A stretch of DNA of 64,000 nt from Gigaspora rosea (lineage: Eukaryota > Glomeromycota > Glomeromycetes > Diversisporales > Gigasporaceae). Below the pieces are notes generated by a model. It was not told the origin of the DNA and made no database searches. It worked only from the letters and a program-made list of their open reading frames with translations. Position 1 is the first letter of the stretch. Each line of letters begins with the position of its first letter. Shown piece after piece: positions 26,116 to 36,324 of this stretch. The stretch is from contig QKWP01000028.1 in NCBI GenBank assembly GCA_003550325.1, forward strand, positions 523,447 through 587,446, given 5' to 3'. Position numbers and translations under genes: made by a program.

Positions 26116-26511
26116 GATTAGCTATTCGCACCATGGATTTTTGCTATTCGCACCATGGTTATACAAGATTTTCTATTTTTAGAATTTATGCACTTGTGTT
26201 ATACAAAGGCCCGGTGCATTGTTTATACAAAAATAATTTTTGGTTATACACCGCTAATATCGGTAACATTACACAAGTTTAATTTTGGTGACATAATCTG
26301 TTTCGGCCAGCATTAAGCTTAATGCTGGCCGACCCAGGGTTAGGTTATCAATATTAGACTTGTGTAATATTACATAACATTAGCGGCGTATAACAAAAAT
26401 TATTTTTGCAAAAACAATGCACTAAGCCTTTGTGTAACATAAGTGCATATTTTATTTTGAAGTCTAAAAATAGAAATTCTTGTGTAACCATAGTGCAAAT
26501 AGCAATTCTCT
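26115..26511. mobile_element. Foldback element of the GCTATTTGCACCATGG family, copy 3
   Basis: Starts GGGGATTAGCTATTCGCACC, with CTATTCGCACCATGG duplicated in tandem, and ends with the inverted partner AGTGCAAATAGCAATTCTC. It shares the ATTAAGCTTAATGCTGGCCG core with copy 1. TATATTT occurs immediately outside both ends (possible 7-bp duplication), but the flank is low complexity. Confidence 0.6.
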
Positions 26512-26600
26512 ATATTTGATATCATTGATATATTTGATATCTCTAATATATTTGATATATTTGATATCTTTAATATCCTTGATATCAGATCATCAAATCG
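26512..26600. repeat. TTTGATAT(C) short tandem repeat
   Basis: Eight to ten imperfect repeats of TTTGATATC and TTTGATATA. The same words stand left of the preceding foldback element, so that element probably inserted into this repeat. Confidence 0.6.
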
Positions 26601-26671
26601 AGTCAGGAACAGGTAATTCACTTATATAGTACTATACTAAAAATTTATAGTACGATTTATGGGGGTATATA

Positions 26672-27635
26672 CAGTGATGTCACTTGGTTATTTGGCCGGC
26701 CAATGGCCGCGGCTATTGGCCGAGGCCAAAAGGCCAAAAATATAAATTTCATTTTTGGCCGAAACGGCCAAATAAAACTAGTAATTTGATTGGTTAAATC
26801 TTCACTTAAGTAATTTTTCTATATAACTTACTAAACCTTTGTTTATTAAACCTTTGCTCAAATTACTTATTAAACCTTTGTTCAAATTATACTTTTATAT
26901 AACTTTTTAAACCTTCGCTTAAATTATTTTTATATAGTTTATTAAACTTTCACTTAAATTATTTTTATATAAGTTATTAAACCTTCACTTAAATTATTTT
27001 TTATATAATTTATTAACTTTCGCTAGGATTTTTTTTATATAGCTTAACAATTATTACTTAAGTTATCTTATATATTAATATGCTTTCAAAACGAACTTTC
27101 AAGCAAACTATTATAATTAAAAAAGAACTTGAAAAGAATCGTTAGATTTAATTATTCTTTCACGTATAGTTAAATATCGATCCGTTCTATAAGTTTTATT
27201 AATTCCAATAGTTCGTCAATTTCTTTATCGCAACTTTAGTAATAGCACATGAAAATAGATAACTATAGTGTTAATTAACTTTTTTTGGGAAGGTAATATA
27301 CAATAAATACAATTCAAGAATATTGGTTCTTATAGTTAATAGTGTGGCTTTAAACAAAACCAGTACGTATATGTAATATATATTAACATTAGTATGCATA
27401 TAATACAGTATTTTTATATACATTTCTTTTTTATTACTATACAGAGAAATTTGGCCACTTGGCCGTTTGGCCATTTGGCCATTGGCCAACGGCCATATCG
27501 GCCAAATAATTTTTATTGGCCTGGCCAATTGACATTCAACTTTGGCCGCAAAAATTTTGGCCATTTTGGCCAAATAATTATATATTGGCCGATGGCCAAT
27601 TAAATTTTCTTTGGCCGATTAAATTGCCATCACTG
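26672..27635. mobile_element. Non-autonomous hAT element with TTGGCC-repeat ends
   Basis: Left terminus CAGTGATG, right terminus CATCACTG, with a perfect 8-bp duplication GGTATATA (26,664-26,671 and 27,636-27,643). CAGnGATG ends are typical of Ac-like hAT elements. The outer 100-170 bp each side is made of GGCCAAA/TTTGGCC words in both orientations. The middle repeats TTATTAAACCTT(T/C)GCTTAAATTA. No transposase. Confidence 0.85.
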
Positions 27636-27723
27636 GGTATATAGGTACACTATATAATATTACATATTGGGCTTATAATAGACAACTAAAATTGACAATT
27701 GATATAGAGTAACAATATAAAAA

Positions 27724-28709
27724 GAGGGTGTGATGAAATAGTATAGTTGGATTGTTATCACCCTCCCAAGTAGTTGTAACAAAAGATACAGAGTTCGAAT
27801 CCCACTGGAGATGATTTTTGAAAAATTTATCTGTATCACGGTAACCTGGACTCTGATCTCAGATTTACAGATCTGTTTTCTGGGTTACACCAACTCGCAT
27901 TAGGAGCTCTAGAGCTGTGTTATGCACAGAACTGGGCGCATAGATCCTGGGGAGCGCAGGCGCTGTGTTATGCACAGAACCATAGGACAAAAGGAAACCA
28001 TACTTGGCAAGACCCGAGCAAAGAGGTAGCCGACTTTCGACAGTACTTAAACAGAAATCGGATGGGGACAGACCGGAAGCGGACTGACCGAGAAGTGGAC
28101 TGACCAGAAGCAAACTTATGACAAAAGGGCCTATGGCGGGGCTCTACCAATCAGACGCTGGAGTCGCACCGGGGGAAAAGGATATGTGTTACAGAAGCAT
28201 GTACCAAAGGGAGGGAGACCATTGGGTTTGCCAATGGCAGACCACTCCTTCCGGGTCCTCAGATTGGGAGTAGGAATATAACCAGGGGAAAGAAAGTGAG
28301 GTAGGGGTAAGGAAAGCAACTGGAAAGAAACTAGAAGAGGAACGGGAGAGGCACTGGGGTTGGTGAACTTTGTAAGGGCATGTATTATGCTACACATACT
28401 AGTAGGAAGGTAGTGGCTTGAAATAGAGGCCAAGGTTGCAGCAGAATTCAAAAAATGGCTTGAAATATAAACCGGCGGCGGCAGCACTACATGTACTATT
28501 AGTGGACAAGTAAAGTGCAAAAACCAGGTTGAGCATATGAGTGGGACATATAGGATGCTCTGGTAGGTTTAGGTCGTAGATAAAATAGTCTAAGTTACGG
28601 TACTTGGTAGTTGTAGTAATCTAATGCAATAGTCTTGGATGTTGTAATAATCACTATACTTAATAAAAAGACTGAAGCATGACCTCGCCTTGTAACTGAT
28701 AAAAAAAAA
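27724..28709 (+). mobile_element. tRNA-headed SINE-like retroposon, 986 bp
   Basis: The first 90 bases carry intact RNA polymerase III promoter boxes: A box TAGTATAGTTGG near 27,742 and B box GTTCGAATCC near 27,794. A long GC-richer body follows and the element ends in an A-run. A 13-bp direct repeat AACAATATAAAAA flanks it exactly (27,711-27,723 and 28,710-28,722), as expected from target-primed insertion. The body repeats GCTGTGTTATGCACAGAAC twice (about 27,910 and 27,970). It is unusually long for a SINE. Minus-strand frames at 27,865-28,520 look accidental. Confidence 0.8.
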
Positions 28710-28722
28710 AACAATATAAAAA

Positions 28723-29233
28723 AAAAATTAGGGTCCATTCATACTCTCACACACTCCCAACCTTAATTTCGAGTTCAACAAGAATTCCAAGAAGCAAACT
28801 TTCGAGTCGTGCTAGGTCACCGACTACCTAGGCAGAATTGAATTTCTGGAGTTTTAGGTATATATCTTTAATCTTCTTCTGTTCATCTTTTTCAACGCCA
28901 ATTCCATCTTAATGGCAGTATCTATTCTTGTGGATATCTTTCTACTAGATACTCTTTCTAGCTCTTCTTTTGAGTCTGCGACGTACACGGGGATACACTA
29001 TGATATCGACTTATTTTATATGCGATATGGATGTTTCCTTTCTTCTTGCCGTTCATTCTTCTTTCTTCTTTTTTGTCATATCCATTGAATTCTTTAATTC
29101 ACATGTTCTTCTCTTGTGGCTTCTGTGTCGATAATTTTACTGGGTAGTACTTGCTTTCATAGATAGGGCCTCTTCTATCCCATTCTTGTATCGGCACTAC
29201 TGGTATAGTTGAATTATTAAGTTCTTCCTTGTA
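28723..29233. other. Left flank of the large virus-like element, no gene
   Basis: CT-rich, more GC than most of the window. The piece ATAGATAGGGCC ... TATCCCAT ... TTCTTGT ... CTGGTAT near 29,160-29,215 resembles ATAAATAGGGCC ... TATCCCAT ... TTCTTGT ... CTGGTAT at 55,893-55,955 beyond the right end. Both could be remnants of LTR promoter regions. Confidence 0.4.
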
Positions 29234-29238
29234 AGGCT
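29234..29238. other. 5-bp target site duplication, left copy
   Basis: AGGCT directly outside the left TIR. The identical AGGCT stands at 55,832-55,836 outside the right TIR. This defines the element's outer ends. Confidence 0.85.
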
Positions 29239-29270
29239 AGTGGAAATAACATAATTATGTTATTTCTACT
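29239..29270. repeat. 32-bp terminal palindrome, left end (one mismatch)
   Basis: The outermost 32 bases are self-complementary around CATAATTATG, with arms AGTGGAAATAA / TTATTTCTACT. One position differs from perfect symmetry. The right end carries the perfect version. Confidence 0.85.
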
Positions 29271-29320
29271 TAATCTAGGTTATGTCTGACGACGGGATCA
29301 TATGTCTGTCGTCATTCCAG

Positions 29321-29620
29321 TGACGACTGATTCGCGCTTGCGTCGTCAGAGATATGTTAGTATTCGCTCCATCATGAGAGTGACGAACGATTCACGCTTG
29401 CGTCGTCATTCGAGTGACGAATGATTCGTGCTTGCGTCATCAGAGATATATTAGTATTTGCTCTCTCATTTGAGTGACGACTGATTCACGCTTGCGTCGT
29501 CAAAGATATTAGTGATCAATGACAAATGACAACGGCGACATATATGCATCATCATTCGAGTGACGATTGGTTTACGAGTTCATCGTCATTCGAGTGACAA
29601 ATGGTTTACGAATTTGTCAT
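29321..29620. repeat. Subterminal repeats GTGACGA...GCTTGCGTCGTCA
   Basis: Four full units of about 30 bp (GTGACGAnTGATTC then GCTTGCGTCGTCA) start near 29,321, 29,381, 29,411 and 29,475. Shorter GAGTGACGA..GGTTTACGA units follow. Each unit has TGACGA and TCGTCA as an inverted pair. The arrangement suits recombinase- or replication-initiator-binding sites. The mirror copy is at about 55,450-55,750. Confidence 0.8.
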
Positions 29621-29659
29621 CATGTGTCATAACGACAGAAATGCGACACTGTCGTCAAT

Positions 29660-29810
29660 TAATGCTATCTAATTGCTATCGGTGTGCTATATATACGCTA
29701 TCTGGTTATGCTATCGAGTATGCTATCTGGTTATATTATATAAACGATTTCTGGTTATGCTATATACATGCTATTTGGTTATGCTATATATATGCTATGT
29801 CTCGAAGAGA
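29660..29810. repeat. TGCTATCTGGTTATGCTAT minisatellite in the left TIR
   Basis: Imperfect tandem units of about 18-19 bp. Frames read through it (for example 29,560-29,832) merely translate the repeat. The inverse copy lies at 55,260-55,410. Confidence 0.7.
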
Positions 29811-29984
29811 CGCCCCTAAAGGGCCCGATTAATGCTACCAAATATGTATGCCAATTTTGATTGCTGGATTTTTGTCACAAGTTGTCACAAGTTGTCACTA
29901 GTAGCAAGATATATGTTTACCTACCTATCCGACTATGAGTTATATCCCATGATTGCTATCCTAGAATGCGGTTAAAATGGATCT

Positions 29985-30425
29985 GCTCGCGTCCTAGAAA
30001 AAAAAATCATCCAGGTTTCGTCCTAGTAAAAAAAAGTTAACTTGGACGGATAATGTTATGAGAGAAAAAGGTTTATTTTTGTTTTAACTTGTTCTTCTAT
30101 ACTTGTTCTATTTTCGTCTAAGTTGTCCAGGTAAAAAATAAAATTCTAGGAAAAATATCAAACTCTTTCCTATGGTATACACTATATATAGTATATAGCT
30201 TTGGTACATATAAGACATACGCTATATATATCTATGCATATGCTCTATACACATAGATAAAAATGTAAGAGTAAAGAAATCTCGAAATTTACCTTGACAA
30301 CTTGGACAACCTGGACGACTAGTCTAAAACCTTTTCTTTCGACGAAAAAATATTAACTAGCTATCTTTTTTCGTCCAAGAAATTCGTCCAAGAAAAAATT
30401 CGTCCAAGAAAAAAAACTTGGACAT
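29985..30425. promoter_or_regulatory. Cluster of CGTCC(A/T)AG / CTTGGACG motifs in the left TIR
   Basis: At least ten short words of the type TCGTCCAAG, CTTGGACG, GTCCAGG or CCTGGACGA lie in both orientations near 29,985-30,145 and 30,290-30,425, separated by AT-rich DNA. They are conserved in the right TIR (54,640-55,090). A protein-binding array for replication or transposition is likely but not proven. Confidence 0.5.
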
Positions 30426-30462
30426 GACCTCTAATCAGTAGGTATATATTGCACATAAATTA

Positions 30463-30798
30463 CTAAGACTCTTTTACCTCAGATGTATCTCGTGCCATCT
30501 TCTCCAGCTTCTTCCGCTGATAATGATCTTGAGATCGATACTTACCAGCATGAGTTCTACACGCACCATAATCAGAACGAGTTAACTCACTACAGCCAGG
30601 TTCTTTACAAGGAACTTTTATAGGCGAATCCCAATGAACTGTACACCCCTCAGGTCGATAGCAACCCAGATTACATACCTTCCCATTTCTAAGGATATAA
30701 GGACAACGGTAAAATCCCACTGTTTTATTTCTCGATCCCATATCTAAAGTTTTACTAATACGATTTTTAAGTAGCATGTATATTATATTGTTTAACAC
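30463..30798 (-). CDS. Small two-module zinc-binding protein, left TIR copy
   Basis: 111 aa, reading toward the left end. Potential ligands form two clusters: C32, C42, C46, C52, H55 and C64, C69, C80, H83 (YRCPYILRNGKVC, GCTVHW, PCKEPGCSEL, GACRTHAGKY). The C-terminus is basic (QRKKLEKMAR). Met20 is a plausible alternative start. Conserved in both TIRs with two visible amino-acid differences (positions 24 and 44), so coding is under constraint or recently duplicated. Likely nucleic-acid binding, perhaps an early regulator or terminus-binding protein. I do not recognise the family. Confidence 0.7.
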   Translation of the reverse strand: MLNNIIYMLLKNRISKTLDMGSRNKTVGFYRCPYILRNGKVCNLGCYRPEGCTVHWDSPIKVPCKEPGCSELTRSDYGACRTHAGKYRSQDHYQRKKLEKMARDTSEVKES

Positions 30799-30872
30799 TA
30801 ATTACCTAAAATAATTAATTTTTATTTGAACTTTTATCTAACCACTATTATAGTTTCAAAACAACATAAGTT
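30799..30872. promoter_or_regulatory. Divergent promoter between zinc protein and polymerase (left TIR)
   Basis: Only 74 bp separate the two divergent start codons. AT-rich, with TAATTAATTTTTATTTG and TATTATAG words. An essentially identical segment at 54,198-54,271 separates the right zinc-protein gene from the primase-helicase, so both replication genes are driven by copies of one promoter. Confidence 0.6.
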
Positions 30873-33800
30873 ATGATGAGTACCCAACCTGAACATAATA
30901 CACCCATTGTACCCACATCATCCAATGTGTCAACCGTGGATAACCAAAATTTCGAGCCAGAGATAGAGGAAGAAAATAACGGGGCCTTCTACCACCGGGG
31001 GGCCAAAGCTTTTCCTCAATCACAGATTTCAGAAAATGGGAAGGCAGAACAATTACTTCAATACTTATTCCACTATTTCGGTAGTGATTATTTAGGAATC
31101 CCAACTCGCAATGATATAGTTAGAGAAAATGAGAATGGATCGACTTCAATTCTTGAACGAGCCTTAGCTAACCGGGAAAATATACCTTTCATGCCTACTG
31201 ATATAGAAGAATCCAACGAATATATCAATGGAACCCCCTATTATATCTTACGTTTATATGGCCCACTTATCAATGGTCAGAAAGCGGTGGTAACTATTAC
31301 AGGCATTAAAGTTTTCTTTGATATCCGAATTCCTGACAATAAAGATATATATCTGTTTGAAAGCAAAATAAAAAATATTCTTGCCAATGAAAAGGATGAC
31401 AAGGAGAAAACTGTAGATATAGGTAAAATCAGAATAGAGCATATAAAAGCATTCCCAATTCGTGGTTACCATACAGAAAAAAAGTCATATCTACGAATTT
31501 ATACGACAAACACTTTCCAAAGAAAGATAGCTTTTAATATTATCCAAAAGCATAACCTGGAAACTGCATCAGATGATCGTAGTACATATTACCGCAAAGT
31601 CGCTCGTGAATACCGAATTTCTCTTACAGGGTGGGGGGTAATAAACAATTACAGTTATACTAAAAGTTCTTCTCTTTGTTCATATGCATTTAGAGTATCT
31701 GTAAAGAATTTTCATTCCATAGAAGACTTAAATGAAATAAGCAATTTATTTCCAACTTCATATATGATACATGATCGAACTCTAGTACTAACATGGGATA
31801 TAGAAACCCACACAGAACGTGGGGTAGATCAATTACCTCGACCATGGCATTCAGAGGATAATGTATTTATGATTTGTATGACAGTTCACTGGAGAGATGA
31901 CCCTACTCCACTGAAGCAAATCTGTCTTGTCGATGTAGAAACTGAGCCAGACCCAAATTGGATCACAATCGTATGTGAAAATCAAACAAATTTATTAAAG
32001 GCATTTGCGCTATATTGGCGAGCACTAGCACCAGATATTGTAATAGGTTTCAATGATTCGGACTATGATTGGCCTTTCATCGTAGAGAAGGCTAGCCGAC
32101 TACATATTCTTGAATGGATGTAGTTACAAATGTCTGCGAACTCACGACAAAGTACAAACAAACAGATTTTACGTTGGAATTATTATGGAAACATGGGGAA
32201 AAGCCCAGGTTTTATGGGACATTCTTCGGATATTGCTGGAAACAGTCATAAAGTGGTTAAAGAAAACGAATGTGAAGAAGAAGATTTTAGTCGGCTAGCA
32301 GTGAAAATTAAGATAAGTCCGGAAGAGTTCTTTATTTCTTCTTTTCTGAAGTTGCCGGGGTGTATTCCAATTGATGTTCGTGCAAGTTTCAAAAAACTAT
32401 ATCCACGATCTGAAGTGCAAAAAGGAAGCTCACTCAAGTTTTACTTAAAAATGTGTGATCTCGGAGGTAAAATTGATATGCCAATAAACCGTATGCGGGA
32501 TTATTACAAAATAGCAAAAGAAAATAATTCCATAGAGTCCGAAAAACATATGCGTGAGGTAGCAGAATACTGCATTATTGATGCTTTACGATGTCAACAG
32601 CTTATGGTTAAGCGTAATGTGATAAACGACAATAAAGAAGTTGCATCAATTGCTTATGTTTCTCTATTCGATGCCCATTATCGTGCAAATGGAATAAGGG
32701 TATGTAATCTCTTAGGCGCTGAAGCCTAGAAGCAGAATATACTAATTAGTATGATACCACATAAAGATGTCAAATCTGGAAAATATCCCGGTGCCCATGT
32801 ATTTTCTCCAGTAAAAGGCCTCAATAATAAGCGTCCGGTTACAGGTTTGGATTTCGCATCATTATATCCATCTATTTTCATGACTTACAACTTTTCACCC
32901 GAAATGATGATATTAGAGGAAAAAACAGCTACCGAACTACAACAGAAAGGAATACGTCTCCATAAAATCGAATTCACATTTAATGGTCGAATATTACAAG
33001 CCTGGTCGGTATTACATGAAAACAAGATCGATAAAAAAGGTTTGTATCCATTAGTTCTGGAAAAACTTCTGGATAAGCGTAATAAAATGAAGTTCGATCT
33101 TGCTATTCTAAGTAAGAAAAAGGAGTATATGGAATTGGTTATTAGTAAAATGAAAGAGAGGAATTTATCATTAACGGATGCTATAGATAACGACTTGGAT
33201 AACGCAGAAAATAAAGAAGAACGTTCTACTAAGATTGAAATCTTAATTCCTTTTAGTAAAGATTATAACGTTTTTATAACAGAATATGAATCTGTATGTT
33301 TTGACTATGCCTGTTTGGATTCGAAACAAAAGGCAGTAAAAGTTTATATGAATTCATTTTATGGTGAGACAGGTAATAGTCTATCCCCGTTCTTTCTACG
33401 CCATATTGCTGGAGCTGTTACTTCAGCAGGTCAGTTCAATATTAAGCTTGTTGCAGAATACATACTAAAAAAAGGATATGGAATTCAATATGGCGATACT
33501 GATTCATTGTATCTTACCTGCCCCGAAGATAATTATAAGAAATGTGATCTAGCTTATAGAAACAATTCAATTTCAACACTAGAGTATTGGACTGAAATGG
33601 TTAATATTACCATGAAAGTAATGGAGAAATTACGCAATGAAGTGAATACCTATCTTAAGATAAAAAGTAGATCAACTTATCTCAAAATGGCTTATGAGGA
33701 GGTATTATTTCCTGTTGTTTTCACTGGAAAAAAAAAATATTTTGGAATTCCTCATGAGAAAAAAGTAAACTTTAAGCCAAAAAAGTTATTTATTAAAGGG

Positions 33801-34901
33801 ATCGATACTGTGAAGCAGGGACAATCAAAACTCTTTATAACTATTGGTGAACGAATTATGTGGAAAGCTATGGAAGTCGAGGATAACCAATCACTCCATA
33901 AAATTGTTGAAGATGTTCTCAGAGATGCCGTAACAAATTCTAAACAATGGGAGTTTGACCAGTTCATCCAAACTGATACGTGGAAACCCAATGTTCAAAA
34001 CTTAACTGTTCAGTGGTTCATAGAGCGAATGAGAAAAACCTATAAAGATAAGATTCCTGAACCGGGTGAACGATTCAGTTATGTAATACCCAAAACTAAT
34101 ATAGATTTTGATTTATCTGGTAAAAAGTTAAATCTAACTAAGGGCGACCGAATAGAATTTGTTGATGTGGCAAAGGAACTCAAAAAGGACATAGACTTAT
34201 CATATTATCTCCAAAATAAAATTATTGGTCTTTGTGCCAGATTTATCAACTATGACGATAAATACCAACCATCGCTCTCTGATAAGATCCGGCAACTCAA
34301 AGACTCGGATGAGAAATATAAGCAAATTGACGAGTATTCTCAGAAAAAAGCCAAGAAATGGCTTGAGGAATATGTAGATGGCTTGAGTAGTATTAGTCCC
34401 AAAATGATGCTTAATTGTGGATATGCTTACAAACGTGCCTACAAGAATGCAATCAAAACCGCACAATCTATATTACATCAGAAGATAGGTAATACCTACG
34501 AGATATTTCATGGGGGATGGCTTAATTTTGAGGATTTTAAGGCAACTAATACTGTTGAGAGATTATGGGAAAAGTTCGTAGAGTATGCCAGAGCATATAC
34601 TAAAAACGATAATCTCTTGATAAGTGAAGGGATAAAAAAATCTATATGCTCCGATTTTACAAAACACCTAAATGCACTTATCCCAATTATCAAAAAATAT
34701 GATGCCTCTTTTCATCAATTAGTATACCACATGCGATATAAAGAACACGTATCAAACCCAGATAAAATTGGCCCACCCGAAACTGTGAGAAAAAATGAGA
34801 TAGTTGTCAAGCAACCTATTATATCCAATATAACGAAAGCTGATCAACTGGTACTCGACAGTTTTCTAAATATATGGTATAAGGCAGTTGACTCAATATA
34901 A
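30873..34901 (+). pseudogene. polB: Family B DNA polymerase with 3'-5' exonuclease, two in-frame TAG stops
   Basis: Replicative polymerase of the element, 1,343 codons in a single frame. Exonuclease motifs: DIET at codons 309-312, the second around FNDSDYDWPF (near 389), the third around YCIIDALRCQQL. Polymerase motifs: A in DFASLYPS (near 32,850), B in KVYMNSFYGETG (near 33,345), C in YGDTDS (near 33,490), then KKKYFG (near 33,735). The spacing between A and B and the GLYPLVLEKLLDKR stretch look like the RNA-primed polymerases of large DNA viruses. I see no terminal-protein insertions of protein-primed enzymes. The first 46 codons lie in the TIR and are shared with the primase-helicase. TAG at 32,121-32,123 (after the second exonuclease motif) and TAG at 32,727-32,729 (before motif A) interrupt it without changing frame, so this copy is probably dead unless read through. 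Confidence 0.92.
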
Positions 34902-34985
34902 ATATAACACTATATCTATAAGGCTATACAATATTAATAATTTTTTTTCGTACATAAAAAATACCAAAGTTTAAATAGATAGTTC

Positions 34986-36007
34986 CTAATACCTCGTCCA
35001 CGTATCCCGGAATCCCTCATTTTTCCTCCCCAACCCCCGTGCACGTCTCAATACTACGAACCACATAACCGCAATAATTAATAAAGCAAGAAAAATATAT
35101 GCCGATAGAGGTGACATCAAAGTGCTTGCCACAGCAGGAAGAGGCAAAGCCTCGAGACCTGGTCCCATCTGAGAATTCGATTCAATTAAAGCAGACATAT
35201 TATCCCCACTAATTTCGCTAATGCTAGTTTCATTACTTACCTTGGAGTTTGTCTCGGTATCATTTTTTGATAGTTCGGTAATCTCATCATTAGTATATGT
35301 CAATATATTACCATCGGTTTTTTCGGTTTGATCAATATTTTTTCCACGTATAAAATATTTACTGAGATCAGTACTACCCAAAGATATATTATCAGACTTA
35401 GTAATATTTTTTTCGTCATCTCCACCAATGACGGGTTTCAATATAGCCTCCGATTTCAGGCACTCAAGTTGATTGGCTTTCAATTTCAATTCGTTTTCTA
35501 TATTTTCCAATTCAGCTATTTTGGATTGAGAGACATGATCTCAGTTTCTTTTTTCGATGAGTCATTTTGAATCGAAATCACATCTTTCTGGGCTGAAGAC
35601 AACTTACTTTCCAATATCTTAATCATAAACTCGAGTGATTTAATTTTCTTGGATTTCATAACATTCTCAGCCTTGGATTCAGCAATATAAATATCCTTTT
35701 GTGCGTTATGAGAAATAAGATTAGTATTTTCATTTTGTATTTGCTTATGCTCATTAATAACCTGCAAAGCGTGGGTGCGTAACTTTTGAATCTCGGTATT
35801 ATTTCGTAACGAATTCTTATTCCACCCCTTTCTTTCTTGATCAAACACTTTCATTTGCTTTATGTATTTATTCTGCAATTTCTCACTAAGCTTATTAATT
35901 TCGGCTTTGGACTTAATAGCGTCGTGTATTTTTTTTTCTAGCTCTTCTTCGCGTATACTACCAAGTCGATGACCTTTAATATTTTGGGACGCACATGCGT
36001 CAGCCAT
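34986..36007 (-). pseudogene. Coiled-coil protein with C-terminal membrane anchor, one frameshift
   Basis: Upstream part 36,007-35,516 (163 aa) is a long heptad-rich helix (EEELEKKIHDAIKSKAEI and onward). Downstream part 35,510-34,986 (174 aa) continues the helix, then an acidic/polar linker, then one hydrophobic segment (SAYIFLALLIIAVMWFVVL) followed by RRARGLGRK, a tail anchor with the short basic end in the cytosol. The two parts are in different frames. The break is in a TCTCTC run near 35,530, consistent with a 2-base gain. No signal peptide. In a virus-like element it could be a virion membrane or spike-like protein, but no family is recognised. Confidence 0.65.
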
Positions 36008-36324
36008 ATTGACTTGCTTTGCTAAATAATAGATAATACAATTATTAATAAAACTAATTTCGTTAATAATTTCTATTATTATCTAATGATGTTTAATGTT
36101 AGATATCCTAATCTATTAAAAAAATATATTAGATATTATTGAATTAGGTTATATAATAATTATTTTTATAGTTCTTTTATTAGCCAAAGACTTGCTTACG
36201 CTAATATTTCTCATTTATCTATAATAATAGATATTATTTTTTATTGTTTCATAATAATAGATATCATTTTTTATTATTCTAAAATATTAAATATCATTTT
36301 AAATATTGGATAAAAAATCAAACC
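36008..36324. promoter_or_regulatory. AT-rich divergent promoter region
   Basis: Separates the coiled-coil gene (-) from the HTH gene (+). It contains repeated near-palindromes of the type ATAATAGATAT(T/C)ATTTTTTATT near 36,070 and 36,220-36,300. Good candidates for operator sites of the adjacent HTH protein, by position only. Confidence 0.4.

Larger units (their letters stand above)
29239..31010 (+). repeat. Left terminal inverted repeat, 1,772 bp
   Basis: Matches the inverse complement of 54,060-55,831 over exactly the same length, with scattered substitutions. The match stops inside coding sequence, after the 46th codon of the polymerase gene (...GGGGCCAAAGCT). From outside inward it holds a terminal palindrome, 30-bp subterminal repeats, a TGCTATCTGGTTA repeat zone, clusters of CGTCC(A/T)AG words, the zinc-protein gene, a divergent promoter and the 5' end of the polymerase gene. 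Confidence 0.95.

Noticed and set aside
27724..27815. A functional tRNA gene
   Set aside because: Pol III boxes are good, but the stems do not form a convincing cloverleaf, and the segment is the head of a longer unit with its own target duplication.
28131..28520. 129-codon minus frame in the SINE-like retroposon
   Set aside because: Lies inside a bounded tRNA-headed retroposon and is explained by its GC-richer body.
29560..29832. 90-codon frame in the left TIR (and its mate at 55,238-55,510)
   Set aside because: Translates the TGCTATCTGGTTA minisatellite and TGACGA repeats; repeated Tyr/Ile/Trp blocks and no domain. Conservation in both TIRs follows from the inverted repeat itself.
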